From assembly GCF_900188325.1 (NCBI RefSeq), contig NZ_FZPD01000002.1, positions 620,001 through 684,000 of the forward strand: a stretch of 64,000 nt of DNA, given 5' to 3'. The translations under genes were made by a program, and so were the position numbers. Each line of letters opens with the position of its first letter. Position 1 is the stretch's first letter. This DNA comes from Ekhidna lutea (GTDB lineage: Bacteria; Bacteroidota; Bacteroidia; Cytophagales; Cyclobacteriaceae). The notes beneath the pieces are model-generated. The model was not told the origin of the DNA, did no database searches, and saw nothing but the letters and a program-made list of their open reading frames with translations. This document shows, piece after piece, positions 6,494 through 14,983 of the stretch.

Positions 6494-8467
6494 CTAGATC
6501 TTTTGTAAAACCACCGGTTCTGAGTTCTTATCAGCCATTAGTTGATAAAACTGTTTTAAAACCGGATATTCTTCCGCTGAAAAGATTGTTTGTTTCAATA
6601 GGAATTGGCTCAGGATTGTTACCCTGTTACCATTTTTTTGGACTGTATAAACAAATCTACCTCCACCATTCGGCAATGCAATAGCTGTTGCTTCCGGTAT
6701 TTCAATTGTATATCCTTCAGGTATCTCCAAATTGACGATAACTTTTCTTGATGAACCGTATGGAAAATCTACGTTGGAAAACCTAGTGTCTCTTTTAAAC
6801 GGATTTTCTTTTATTACACCATACTGAAAAGGATCCAGGTAAATAAAATCCTCACCAAGTTCATTGCTCGATTCAATTTGTAACCTTAATCCTTCTTCGT
6901 CTTCGACATCAACTGTGACATTTTCGCTGGTGAAGTTATTAGCCAATTTTTCACTGTATTCTTCCTTATCTTTTAAATAGGCACCTCTTTGCCTGTAAAG
7001 TGCATAATCGTCAAACTTAACTAGCGTTTTTCTGTTTAAGGTTCCTTCTGAAACAGAAATATCTGATTGAACAACATAAGATTCCCTGGTATTTGTTTTT
7101 AAGTCAATCCACTGGCTTCCAACCTCCTTAACTAACCATCCTTTCCCATTTAAACAACGAGAGGGTAAAACACCAAAAGGCAAGCTAGAGGCAGCATCTG
7201 CATAGATCAGGTAGTCATCTTTAACAATGCAGGCAATCACGTAATTAAAATCTTCATAGTTAGGATAAACCGGGTGGGGTATCCCATTACCCCTTGTACT
7301 TAAGATCACAGGATGAGCTTCGAAACCAGCTTCTCTAAGTACGGAGACCAACGTTAAATTAATATCCGCTACGGTACCTTCCCCACTCTGAATTAGTTTT
7401 CGTTTAGCGTTATCGCTTGTGAAGCCATAAACATTATTGAATGTAATATCATCTCTTAGCCAGTTATACAGCTTCACCATCTTAGTCTCGTCATCTTCTC
7501 CACCAAGAGCTTCAATTTGTTCTTTAGCAAATCCTCCGCGTTTAATTATACCCCCGAATGAAGATCTACTAATGAGTGTTTTTGAAAAATCATCATATGT
7601 TTGTGCAACCGACTCATAATGTTGTCCTGGAAAATCTGTAGCAATCAATTGAGATTCTATTCGTGATGGCAGATTGGACTTATTATTCATCATGGGTTCA
7701 TCTTGAAGGGCCAGAATTTTTGATGCTTCCATTTTACTTACAAAGCTGTTCGAATTCATGGTTGCCTGCTTCTTGGTAGGAGCTGCACCTTGAGCCATAT
7801 GGGTGTACATGTAAGTAATAGTTTCATCTCTCCGGCTTTGTTCAGTTTCCACAGAGATAACATTTCCGACCATATTATGACTGTAAATAAAAAATTCAGG
7901 AACAGTCATTCGATATTTTACATAGTTGACAGGAATTTCTTCCTGAAAGTGCCATTCATACAAATTTGAAATGTAGTCGGAAGTGAGCGTATACTTATAT
8001 TCAATGACAGACCCTTCATTTACATTAGGCATAGCAAAGGATGTTTCTGAACGATAGTCACTTAGTCTCGTCTCAAACTCCATGTCGTTGCTCAACTTCG
8101 TTTTGTCAATTTTTCCACCAACAAGGTTATAGGTAACTCCTTTTACAGCTGCTATCTCTTCACGGTTATTACCGGAAACAGGATCATAAACCTTAATCGA
8201 TATGTCGCCATAAGATTTCCCGTCAGCATTAAAGATTTTTACTCGCTTTGTGACCTCTATTGAGTATCGCCATCCCTTTTCATCGCTATAACTGAAGGTA
8301 AGCTCTCCTGTTTTTGATAGGACCATTGCATCTGCGGTGGAGTCAAAGGGGCATTGCGTCATTTGAAGCTCTTCCTTCGATACCTTTCCCCATCGGGAAT
8401 TAATATCTTGAGCTATTGAAACATGAAATAAAAAGAATAGGGTGAATAGGCTAATTAGGTTCTTCAT
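6494..8467 (-). CDS. DUF3857 / transglutaminase-like secreted protein, active site lost
   Basis: 657 residues, signal peptide MKNLISLFTLFFLFHVSIAQ. Domain order is the same as in the downstream paralogue: DUF3857 (about 60-220), transglutaminase-like core (about 320-430), beta-rich C-terminus. At the position of the nucleophilic cysteine the sequence reads GEGTVADINL (V366), and the histidine position reads DFNYVIAC (Y409); only the final acidic residue survives (YADAAS). The protein is thus probably not catalytic and may bind the substrate or the partner. First gene of a two-gene operon; an inverted repeat (8529-8562) lies upstream. Confidence 0.87.
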   Translation of the reverse strand: MKNLISLFTLFFLFHVSIAQDINSRWGKVSKEELQMTQCPFDSTADAMVLSKTGELTFSYSDEKGWRYSIEVTKRVKIFNADGKSYGDISIKVYDPVSGNNREEIAAVKGVTYNLVGGKIDKTKLSNDMEFETRLSDYRSETSFAMPNVNEGSVIEYKYTLTSDYISNLYEWHFQEEIPVNYVKYRMTVPEFFIYSHNMVGNVISVETEQSRRDETITYMYTHMAQGAAPTKKQATMNSNSFVSKMEASKILALQDEPMMNNKSNLPSRIESQLIATDFPGQHYESVAQTYDDFSKTLISRSSFGGIIKRGGFAKEQIEALGGEDDETKMVKLYNWLRDDITFNNVYGFTSDNAKRKLIQSGEGTVADINLTLVSVLREAGFEAHPVILSTRGNGIPHPVYPNYEDFNYVIACIVKDDYLIYADAASSLPFGVLPSRCLNGKGWLVKEVGSQWIDLKTNTRESYVVQSDISVSEGTLNRKTLVKFDDYALYRQRGAYLKDKEEYSEKLANNFTSENVTVDVEDEEGLRLQIESSNELGEDFIYLDPFQYGVIKENPFKRDTRFSNVDFPYGSSRKVIVNLEIPEGYTIEIPEATAIALPNGGGRFVYTVQKNGNRVTILSQFLLKQTIFSAEEYPVLKQFYQLMADKNSEPVVLQKI

Positions 8468-8525
8468 AGTACTAGGTTTAGGTGGCTAAAATAAAAGGAT
8501 CAGCTAAATTGTGCTACTTAATGGC

Positions 8526-8562
8526 GGTATATACCAAAAATTACCAGATTTTGGGTATATCG
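8526..8562. repeat. Inverted repeats upstream of the DUF3857 operon
   Basis: A perfect 10-base palindrome GGTATATACC (8526-8535) also forms the left arm of a larger stem: ATATACCAAAA facing TTTTGGGTATAT with a one-base bulge (8529-8562). It sits about 60 bases upstream of the DUF3857 operon start, between that operon and the terminator of the small gene, so it may be an operator. No cognate regulator is encoded nearby. Confidence 0.35.
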
Positions 8563-8568
8563 TAAAAT

Positions 8569-8593
8569 TGAAAAATCCACCTTCAGGTGGGTT
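8569..8593 (-). terminator. Rho-independent terminator of the small gene
   Basis: On the minus strand the stem CCACC-TGAA-GGTGG is followed directly by ATTTTT. It lies 13 bases past the stop of the 60-residue gene and supports that gene being an independent transcription unit. Confidence 0.75.
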
Positions 8594-8605
8594 CAATTCT
8601 AATAA

Positions 8606-8788
8606 CTACTCTTTCTCCATACCCTTCACACGCCCCTTTGCAATCTCAACAGTCATCTGATCAATGACAGCTCTAAGGGTCTCTTCGCAAGGGTCAGCTT
8701 CGTATTTAGCAACTACTTTATCAAATTCTCCCGGATCGGTTAGAAGTGAACGAACCTCATCTATTTTTTTGATCATTGCTGCATCCAT
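8606..8788 (-). CDS. Small acidic protein, unknown
   Basis: 60 residues, MDAAMIKKIDEVRSLL at the N-terminus, predicted mostly helical, with no signal peptide or membrane segment and no recognised domain. An internal ATG (residue 5) is an alternative start. The reading frame is bounded by two clear terminators (8569-8593 after it; 8824-8844 belonging to the HIT gene before it), so it sits in a space that would otherwise be unexplained. That arrangement, and the amphipathic codon pattern, are the only support. Confidence 0.55.
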   Translation of the reverse strand: MDAAMIKKIDEVRSLLTDPGEFDKVVAKYEADPCEETLRAVIDQMTVEIAKGRVKGMEKE

Positions 8789-8821
8789 GGTGGGTAAATT
8801 AATGTGAGGTAATTAAAACAA

Positions 8822-8846
8822 AAAAACCCACCTTCCGGTGGGTCAA
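8822..8846 (-). terminator. Rho-independent terminator of greA-HIT operon
   Basis: Minus-strand stem GACCCACC-GGAA-GGTGGGT followed by a run of seven T. It lies about 27 bases after the HIT gene stop. Confidence 0.85.
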
Positions 8847-8872
8847 TATCTTATTCCTAAAAATAGCTTTAA

Positions 8873-9268
8873 TTACTTAATCGCCTTGCTGATCTTCTTA
8901 GCAGTTTCTGCCATTTCTTCTTTGCTCGGTGAAAGCTTCATGTTGGCAAAGTTCATGTCGTCCATGGTTTGCATGGGGATCAAATGAACGTGCGCATGCG
9001 GCACTTCCAGCCCCATCACTGTCACACCTATTCGCTCACAATCTATCACCTCTTCAATTCCGGCAGCCACTTTCTTTGCAAACAGGTGAAGTCCGGCCAG
9101 GGTATCATCATCCAAATCAAAAATATAGTCTACCTCTTTCTTTGGGATCACCAGGGTGTGACCTTCCACCAATGGATTGATGTCAAGAAATGCAAGATAG
9201 TTATCATCCTCTGCTACGATGTGTGCAGGAATTTCTCTTTCAATGATTTTTGTAAAAATACTGGCCAT
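8873..9268 (-). CDS. HIT-family (histidine triad) nucleotide hydrolase
   Basis: 131 residues. HIT proteins hydrolyse or transfer nucleotides from phosphoramidate or dinucleoside substrates in the cytoplasm. The triad is visible as PHAHVHLIP (H91, H93, H95), preceded by the conserved EGHTLVIPK strand. Length fits the Hint branch. The start codon shares one base with the greA stop, so translation is likely coupled to greA, a pairing common in Bacteroidota. The exact substrate cannot be given. Confidence 0.92.
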   Translation of the reverse strand: MASIFTKIIEREIPAHIVAEDDNYLAFLDINPLVEGHTLVIPKKEVDYIFDLDDDTLAGLHLFAKKVAAGIEEVIDCERIGVTVMGLEVPHAHVHLIPMQTMDDMNFANMKLSPSKEEMAETAKKISKAIK

Positions 9269-9738
9269 TAGACTGTGATGTCCAGGATTTCGAATTCCAT
9301 ATCGCCGGCAGGCACCTTAATTACTGCCTTTTCACCTTTTTTCTTTCCAAGTAGTCCTTTTCCGATTGGGGACTGAACGGAAATCTTACCGTTTTTCAGA
9401 TCAGCTTCTTCTTCAGCAACCAACTGATACTTGACCTCCATTTTGGTTTTCTTATTCTTGATCTTAACAGTAGAAAGGATGGACACTTTAGATGTATCTA
9501 TGGTAGACTCATCAATTACACGCGCATCACCAACCACCGTTTCTAACTTTGAAATCTTCAATTCCAAAAGTCCCTGTGCTTCTTTAGCTGCATCATATTC
9601 AGCGTTTTCACTCAAGTCTCCTTTATCACGAGCTTCCGCAATTTGCTTTGCCATATCCGCTCTTCCCTTGGTCTTAAGCTCGTTCAATTCTGCTTTGAGC
9701 TTATCAAGTCCTTCCTTTGTGTAGTAATTAACTGCCAT
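9268..9738 (-). CDS. greA: Transcription elongation factor GreA
   Basis: 156 residues. GreA enters the RNA polymerase secondary channel and stimulates cleavage of backtracked transcripts. The N-terminal coiled coil carries the tip motif GDLSENAEYDAAKE with the catalytic acidic residues (D41, E44), and the C-terminal globular part ends with SPIGKGLLGKKKGEKA and a beta-rich tail. The ATG at 9738 (MAVNYYTKEG) is the family start; upstream codons would extend into the leader hairpin. The leader contains a strong promoter and an early terminator-like hairpin, suggesting control by attenuation. Confidence 0.96.
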   Translation of the reverse strand: MAVNYYTKEGLDKLKAELNELKTKGRADMAKQIAEARDKGDLSENAEYDAAKEAQGLLELKISKLETVVGDARVIDESTIDTSKVSILSTVKIKNKKTKMEVKYQLVAEEEADLKNGKISVQSPIGKGLLGKKKGEKAVIKVPAGDMEFEILDITV

Positions 9739-9759
9739 AATTGTTCTTACCCCTTTAAA

Positions 9760-9790
9760 CAAAAAATAACGGCCTCATAGTGAAGCCGTT
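9760..9790 (-). terminator. Terminator-like hairpin in the greA leader
   Basis: On the minus strand AACGGCTTC-ACTAT-GAGGCCGTT (9 base pairs, one G-U) is followed by ATTTTTTG. It begins roughly 20 bases after the predicted transcription start and ends about 22 bases before the greA ATG, so it would give a short RNA of about 50 bases or act as an attenuator. No gene ends upstream that it could otherwise terminate. Confidence 0.75.
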
Positions 9791-9815
9791 TCCTTGTGTT
9801 TTCTTATTTCAGTCG

Positions 9816-9847
9816 CAAATATACATCAATGATAAAGTGATGTCAAA
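9816..9847 (-). promoter_or_regulatory. greA promoter
   Basis: Minus-strand TTTG, then 20 bases, then TATATTTG: a full match to the Bacteroidota -33/-7 promoter. Transcription would start near 9809. The rest of the spacer (9848-10068) is A/T-rich and shows nothing I can name. Confidence 0.75.
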
Positions 9848-10068
9848 TAGCTAAATCAATTTGGATACCACTCGATAGTGGAAAAACTTAAAATAATTAT
9901 ATTGAAATCTCCTAATTATTCTATCTACCCTATTAAGGTCAATTTTATCCAAAATAGCATATCGTTAATTAACCACAGTTCATCACTCAGTTTGGGTATT
10001 TCTGTCGTAAGAAAAAATAACCTCCATTGATACAACGTAATATTGTTCTACCACTAATTAATACTGCC

Positions 10069-10599
10069 ATGAATATTTCTTATTTAGGAGACCAATTTTA
10101 TAATCATTCCAACGCATTTAAAACTTATAAACAAGAAAATCATCCTATTATTTCCAATTCAAAATCGAACGATGAGAAATTCTCGAATGGTTTAGATTTC
10201 AAAGTCATCAAGGACCTTGATGGAAATACATTTGATACAAACAAAAATCTTGGAATTTGTAGGATTAACTGGAATGGGGTCGTTGACATTGAAAAGGCTC
10301 AGCAACTCGTAGGTCTTGGAGGAGATTATGTAGAGTACAATAAATACAGCAAAGTAATTCTAAATCAGTCAGGTCTACTTGAGTTTGATTCAGAAGCAAC
10401 AATCTGGATTAAGAGTTTTATTAAGTCTCGAGCTAAGAAACTATCCGATTCAGTTGACAAATTGGCTCTGATCAATGCGAAATCCATAAAGGGAATCATA
10501 TTCAGTAACCTTATTGAGGGAGTGATTCGATTGGTTATGCCAAAACTTAAAATAAAAAAATTTAACAATGTAGAGGACGCCATTAGCTGGCTGATTTGA
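10069..10599 (+). CDS. STAS/SpoIIAA-like protein, function unknown
   Basis: 176 residues from the ATG at 10069 (MNISYLGDQFYNHSN); an in-frame TTG at 10027 is a weaker alternative. The first 60 residues look disordered. From about residue 65 the alternating strands and helices (ICRINWNGVVDIEKAQQLV, later YSKVILNQSGLLEFDSEA and KKFNNVEDAISWLI) resemble the single-domain STAS/SpoIIAA-like proteins common in Bacteroidota, which often end with a VEDAxxWL helix. No catalytic residues are visible. It stands alone, divergent from greA and convergent with the dehydrogenase gene that ends one base away. Fold assignment is tentative. Confidence 0.7.
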   Translation: MNISYLGDQFYNHSNAFKTYKQENHPIISNSKSNDEKFSNGLDFKVIKDLDGNTFDTNKNLGICRINWNGVVDIEKAQQLVGLGGDYVEYNKYSKVILNQSGLLEFDSEATIWIKSFIKSRAKKLSDSVDKLALINAKSIKGIIFSNLIEGVIRLVMPKLKIKKFNNVEDAISWLI

Positions 10600-10600
10600 A

Positions 10601-11536
10601 TCAATCTTCCTTGATTTTTTCAACAATTACCTCACTGATTCGCTGGTAGGATTCATACGTCCACCCGCCTACGTGAGGAGTAAGAAGCACATTAGGCATA
10701 GATAAAAGTTTATCTAACTGAGCCTTCTCTTCATCAGAATAGGTGTCAAGCTTCTCATTCTCGAGAACATCTAATCCAGCGCCATATATTGAACCAGCCT
10801 CTAGCATTTTGATTAGCGCTTTTGTATCCAGAATTTCACCTCGTGCTGTATTCAGCAAAACTTTCAGGTTTTTGAACCTGCGCAAATAAGCCTCATCAAA
10901 AAGCTTTCTGGTTTCATCATATAATGGAACATGGATACTCAATATTTCTGTTCGTTCCATTAGCTCATCCAGCTCTACATTTTTGATAAATCCTCCCGGA
11001 AACTCACCTTTGAACTTATCATACCCAAGTATCTCACAATCAAAACTTCGTAGCTTGCTGGCAAAAGACATACCCATATTACCAACCCCGTAAATGCCAA
11101 CTACTTTGCCTTTTAGCTCAATCCCTCGATTGCCTTCCCTATTCCAGATTCCACTTCTGATTTCTTCATGTGCCGATGGTATGCTGTGAAGCAGCGCCAA
11201 TAACATCCCAAGCGTATGTTCAGCCAAAGCATCTCTATTGCCTTCAGGTGCATTAATTGCCTTGATCCCCTTTTCTTTCAGATATTCCTCATCTACTTTA
11301 TCCATACCGGCACCTGCCCGAGCCACGATTTTCAGGTTAGTTCCTGCATCAATCAACTCCCTGTCTACTGCCGTTTTACTTCGAATCACCAATCCTTCGA
11401 ATTGAGAAATGATCTCGAGTATGCCTGCCCGATCAATCACCGGCAGATAAACAGGATCAAACCCCGCTTCTTTTAGAAGTGGAAGTATACACTCATGCAT
11501 GTCATCAACGATGAGAATGCGTTTGGTTGAACTCAT
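10601..11536 (-). CDS. D-isomer 2-hydroxyacid dehydrogenase (phosphoglycerate dehydrogenase-like)
   Basis: 311 residues, cytoplasmic NAD-dependent oxidoreductase. The nucleotide-binding motif GIYGVGNMG (G150, G152, G155) and the catalytic triad Arg232 (NTARGE), Glu259 (GLDVLENE) and His288 (TPHVGG) are all present. The protein lacks the C-terminal ACT domain of long SerA enzymes, so it is a short SerA-type or other 2-hydroxyacid dehydrogenase; the first step of serine synthesis is the best guess. The ATG overlaps the mgtE stop by four bases, the last gene of an rsmA-mgtE-dehydrogenase operon. Confidence 0.87.
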   Translation of the reverse strand: MSSTKRILIVDDMHECILPLLKEAGFDPVYLPVIDRAGILEIISQFEGLVIRSKTAVDRELIDAGTNLKIVARAGAGMDKVDEEYLKEKGIKAINAPEGNRDALAEHTLGMLLALLHSIPSAHEEIRSGIWNREGNRGIELKGKVVGIYGVGNMGMSFASKLRSFDCEILGYDKFKGEFPGGFIKNVELDELMERTEILSIHVPLYDETRKLFDEAYLRRFKNLKVLLNTARGEILDTKALIKMLEAGSIYGAGLDVLENEKLDTYSDEEKAQLDKLLSMPNVLLTPHVGGWTYESYQRISEVIVEKIKED

Positions 11537-12897
11537 AAATTATATAATACATGTGCTATCGAGAAATAGACAGCCAAACCAAGCAAATCGTTCGTAGTGG
11601 TAATAAATGGACCGGAAGCCAGCGCCGGATTAACACCAATTCGGTTGAGCACTAAAGGGGTAATTGTGCCCATAAAGGAAGCGAGAAGTACAACAGCGAA
11701 GAGTGCTATAGCAACCGTAGCTGCCAAAGGCTGCTCCCTCATAAACAAAATGACGGCTCCAAATACCATCAATGAAAGTATGGCTCCATTCACTATAGCC
11801 ACAAAGAATACTTTTAATAAACGCTTCCACATGCTGTCCGCAAAGACATTGGGATTGGCTAAACTCTGCACAACTATTGAGGAAGACTGGATACCCACAT
11901 TTCCGCCTGAAGCAGTAATAAGTGGTATGAAAAAAGCTAATGCCGGCACTATGATAATTTCGTCCCTAAAGAACCCAAGAAACTGAGCACCTACCAATCC
12001 ACCAACCATACCAATGATTAGCCAGGGCAGGCGAGCTCGAGAAATTTTCCATACCGTATCATCTTCCTCCACGTCTGAACTTACCCCTGTCATCAGTTGC
12101 CTTTCCTCTTCTGCATTTTCACGAATCACATCGATGACATCATCAATGGTAATACGTCCGACTAACCTCCCTCTGGCATTCACTACGGGTAAAGCTTCCA
12201 AATCATACTTCTGCATGATAGCGGCCACCTCTTCTTCACTGGTAGATGTTTCCACCGAGATGATTTGATCATCATAGATATCCGCAACTTTTGACCCGGC
12301 CTTACCCAGGATCAAATTCTTGATTCCTACTTTACCCAGCAGGTTTTCACGATCGTCTACTACATATACCGAGTAGATTTTCTGCACATTTTCGGCTTGC
12401 AGCCGAATCTCCTCAATACACTGTGAAATGCTCCAATTTAGGTTTGCTTTGATGAGCTCTTTCGCCATCAGACCACCCGCCACATCCTCATCATATTCGA
12501 GAAGCTCCATCAGGTTGGAGGCCTTCTCTTCATCTTCAATCTGGCGTATCACCTCATTACGATCAGCCACTCCCATTTCATAGAGAATGTCTGTTCCGTC
12601 ATCTGAGTCCATTAATTCAACAAAAGCGGCAAGGTCCGTAGCTGAAAACTCTTTTATGAATTCCTCCCGAACATCCTCTTCCAAATCTTCAAGGATTTGG
12701 GCGCCTGTTTCGGGGGTGAGCAGATCAAACACATATTTGCATTCTTCCGCATCAAACTCATCTAGTAAAGCAGAAATATCCGCAGGATTTACACCGTCGA
12801 GGCTTGACTTAATAAATGCACTATCCTTCTCATCGAGCGCTTGCTGAAAGCGATCTTTGAATTCAACGGATAACTCAAAAGTCATTGCTGCCTCCAT
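11533..12897 (-). CDS. mgtE: MgtE magnesium transporter
   Basis: 454 residues. MgtE is a Mg2+-gated channel of the inner membrane. Visible in order: the helical MgtE N-domain (about 15-130, with repeated acidic residues), two CBS domains (about 135-260; LPVVNARGRLVGRITIDDVI), and five membrane helices (about 285-452) including the family motif ITASGGNVGIQSSSIVVQSL. A second ATG four codons downstream is an alternative start. Translation is probably coupled to rsmA, whose stop lies one base upstream, and to the following dehydrogenase gene. Confidence 0.94.
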   Translation of the reverse strand: MEAAMTFELSVEFKDRFQQALDEKDSAFIKSSLDGVNPADISALLDEFDAEECKYVFDLLTPETGAQILEDLEEDVREEFIKEFSATDLAAFVELMDSDDGTDILYEMGVADRNEVIRQIEDEEKASNLMELLEYDEDVAGGLMAKELIKANLNWSISQCIEEIRLQAENVQKIYSVYVVDDRENLLGKVGIKNLILGKAGSKVADIYDDQIISVETSTSEEEVAAIMQKYDLEALPVVNARGRLVGRITIDDVIDVIRENAEEERQLMTGVSSDVEEDDTVWKISRARLPWLIIGMVGGLVGAQFLGFFRDEIIIVPALAFFIPLITASGGNVGIQSSSIVVQSLANPNVFADSMWKRLLKVFFVAIVNGAILSLMVFGAVILFMREQPLAATVAIALFAVVLLASFMGTITPLVLNRIGVNPALASGPFITTTNDLLGLAVYFSIAHVLYNL

Positions 12898-12898
12898 A

Positions 12899-13657
12899 TC
12901 AGGAAATTTTTTCAGTAAGCGAGATAAATTCTTGAACAGACAACTGTTCCGCTCTTTGATTCATCACATCGAGAGCAGCGACAGAGTCAGGCAAATTTAG
13001 GTCTTTTAGTGCGTTGCGCAAGGTCTTTCTTCGCTTGCCAAAACCTGCCTTAACCACCCGTTTAAAAAGCTTTTCGTCGCAGGAAAGTTTGTCTACTTTA
13101 TTTCGCTTCAGCCGTATAACCGCCGACTGAACTTTAGGCGGTGGATTGAAAACACCGGGAGGTACTTTGAACAAATATTCAATATCAAAAAATGCCTGCA
13201 ACAGCACGCTTAGAATTCCATACGTTTTTGAGCCTTCCTTCTCACAAATCCGATCTGCTACTTCCTTCTGGATCATACAGACCACTTCATCCACTTTTTC
13301 CCTATCGTCCCAAATCTTAAAGAAGAGCTGTGAGGAAATATTGTAAGGGAAGTTTCCTATTACATTGAATCGATCAAAGGGCACATCATATTTCAGGTAA
13401 TCCTGAAAAAGAAACTGATTGGCCTGCAGTGGATAATTAGTTCTGAGGTAATCAATGGATTCGGTATCCACATCGAGTGCATAAAATTGGTGCTTCTTGT
13501 TCTCAATCAGGTACTTGGTGAGCACACCTGTTCCCGGGCCTATCTCCAACACCGGAAGGTTGGTTTCATTTTTCAATGCATCCACAATCTTCAAAGCGAT
13601 GTTTTCATCCTTTAAAAAATGTTGACCTAAATGTTTCTTTGGTTTTACGCTTGCCAA
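12899..13657 (-). CDS. rsmA: 16S rRNA dimethyladenosine transferase RsmA/KsgA
   Basis: 252 residues. RsmA dimethylates two adjacent adenosines near the 3' end of 16S rRNA during late 30S assembly. The N-terminus has the family signature KPKKHLGQHFL, the SAM-binding motif LEIGPGTGVL (residues 37-46) and the catalytic motif NFPYNIS (102-108). No ATG is available at the right place; TTG at 13657 gives the expected length. First gene of the operon, with the repeat element copy 2 immediately upstream. Confidence 0.95.
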   Translation of the reverse strand: MASVKPKKHLGQHFLKDENIALKIVDALKNETNLPVLEIGPGTGVLTKYLIENKKHQFYALDVDTESIDYLRTNYPLQANQFLFQDYLKYDVPFDRFNVIGNFPYNISSQLFFKIWDDREKVDEVVCMIQKEVADRICEKEGSKTYGILSVLLQAFFDIEYLFKVPPGVFNPPPKVQSAVIRLKRNKVDKLSCDEKLFKRVVKAGFGKRRKTLRNALKDLNLPDSVAALDVMNQRAEQLSVQEFISLTEKIS

Positions 13658-13690
13658 TTTATTTGCTGTTTATATTATTGTCCTGAATCA

Positions 13691-13820
13691 ATGCCGTTTA
13701 GTTAACTAAAGTTTGCATCAATTTGATAAGAACCCCTTACCCCTAAAGGGGAAATGATTTTAAAATCTTTAAGTCATCCCTTTAGGGATTGAGGGTAAGA
13801 AAATCTTAACTAAACGACAT
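13691..13820. repeat. Interspersed inverted-repeat element, copy 2
   Basis: 130-bp element with ends ATGCCGTTTAGTTAA and TTAACTAAACGACAT, internally CCCCTAAAGGGG and CCCTTTAGGG. Its reverse complement aligns end to end with copy 1 (968-1093), about three quarters identical by eye. The pairing of the ends continues into TCA/TGA on both sides. It fills most of the 214-bp space between the divergent rsmA and pdxA genes and must lie in or next to their promoters. Confidence 0.75.
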
Positions 13821-13871
13821 TGATCGAAGTTTTCTAAATAACTTCCGATTTGATAAAAGTACTGCTTCAAA

Positions 13872-14915
13872 ATGAGTGAATCATCACGCAAAAAAAATAA
13901 ACCTGTCATAGGAATCACCATTGGGGACATTAATGGTATTGGCCCTGAGGTCATCATCAAATCGCTGGAAGACAATCGCATTCTAAAACAGTTCACACCG
14001 GTTATCTACGGATCAGGAAAAGTAATTTCCTACTATCGCAAAGGCCTGGATAAAGAAAACTTTAACTACCAGCAAATTTCGAGCATCGATAAGGTAGTAC
14101 ACAAAAAGGTCAATGTATTAAATGTCTGGGATGAAACTGTTGAGATCAATCCCGGGCAAGCCAATGAGATCGGCGGGAAGTACGCAGTATTGTCACTACA
14201 AAAAGCAGTTGCAGATCTGAAGGAAGGACAAATAGATGCGATAGCTACTGCCCCATTGAGTAAAGAGCTTGTGCAGTCAGATGATTTTAAATTCCCAGGG
14301 CACACGGAATATCTCACACAAGAAGCGGGGGAAGCAGAAAGCTTGATGTTTCTGGTTCACGATACGCTACGTGTCGGTGTTGTTACAGGACATATCCCTC
14401 TCAATCAGGTGAGTGAGAAAGTGACGAAAGAAAAGATTGTGATCAAACTGCAAAAGATGATCAAATCATTGCAGAAGGATTTTGGTATAAAAAAACCCAA
14501 AGTAGCGGTATTGGGACTAAATCCACACGCAGGTGAGAATAGCTTGCTTGGTGATGAGGAAGAGAAAGTGATTATTCCTGCCATCAATGAAGTGAAGAGT
14601 GGACATCATATTGTCATGGGTCCATTTCCTGCAGACGGTTTTTTTGGTATGAAAACCTATAAGCAATACGATGGTGTGCTCGCAATGTATCATGATCAGG
14701 GGCTCATTCCTTTCAAGACACTGGCGTTTGAGGAAGGTATCAATTATACGGCCGGATTGCCGTTTGTTCGCACTTCTCCAGATCATGGAACAGCCTTTGC
14801 AATTGCAGGTAAAAATGAGGCAGATGAGACCTCTTTTCGCAACGCGCTTTACCTCGCCAATGACATTATTCGCCAGCGAAATGAAAATCAGTATGAAAGT
14901 GCGGATGAAAAGTAA
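13872..14915 (+). CDS. pdxA: 4-hydroxythreonine-4-phosphate dehydrogenase PdxA
   Basis: 347 residues. PdxA oxidises 4-phosphohydroxy-L-threonine in pyridoxal phosphate synthesis (DXP-dependent route). Visible family motifs are VIGITIGDINGIGPEVI at the N-terminus, the metal-binding histidines in FPGHTEYLT, LNPHAGEN and AMYHDQGLIP, and the C-terminal TSPDHGTAFAIAG. Length is normal. It stands between the divergent rsmA operon and the yceD-rpmF operon, which has its own promoter starting only 11 bases after pdxA. Confidence 0.95.
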   Translation: MSESSRKKNKPVIGITIGDINGIGPEVIIKSLEDNRILKQFTPVIYGSGKVISYYRKGLDKENFNYQQISSIDKVVHKKVNVLNVWDETVEINPGQANEIGGKYAVLSLQKAVADLKEGQIDAIATAPLSKELVQSDDFKFPGHTEYLTQEAGEAESLMFLVHDTLRVGVVTGHIPLNQVSEKVTKEKIVIKLQKMIKSLQKDFGIKKPKVAVLGLNPHAGENSLLGDEEEKVIIPAINEVKSGHHIVMGPFPADGFFGMKTYKQYDGVLAMYHDQGLIPFKTLAFEEGINYTAGLPFVRTSPDHGTAFAIAGKNEADETSFRNALYLANDIIRQRNENQYESADEK

Positions 14916-14926
14916 CTCATAAACCT

Positions 14927-14956
14927 TTTGTAGTACTTGGATTCTATCTAAATTTG
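14927..14956 (+). promoter_or_regulatory. Promoter of the yceD-rpmF-fabH-efp-accBC operon
   Basis: TTTG (14927-14930), 18 bases, TAAATTTG (14949-14956) fits the Bacteroidota promoter consensus at both boxes. The ATG of the DUF177 gene follows 28 bases later, leaving a short leader. Confidence 0.7.
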
Positions 14957-14983
14957 CGGGTCTTTACCGGGAAGTGGACGGAC

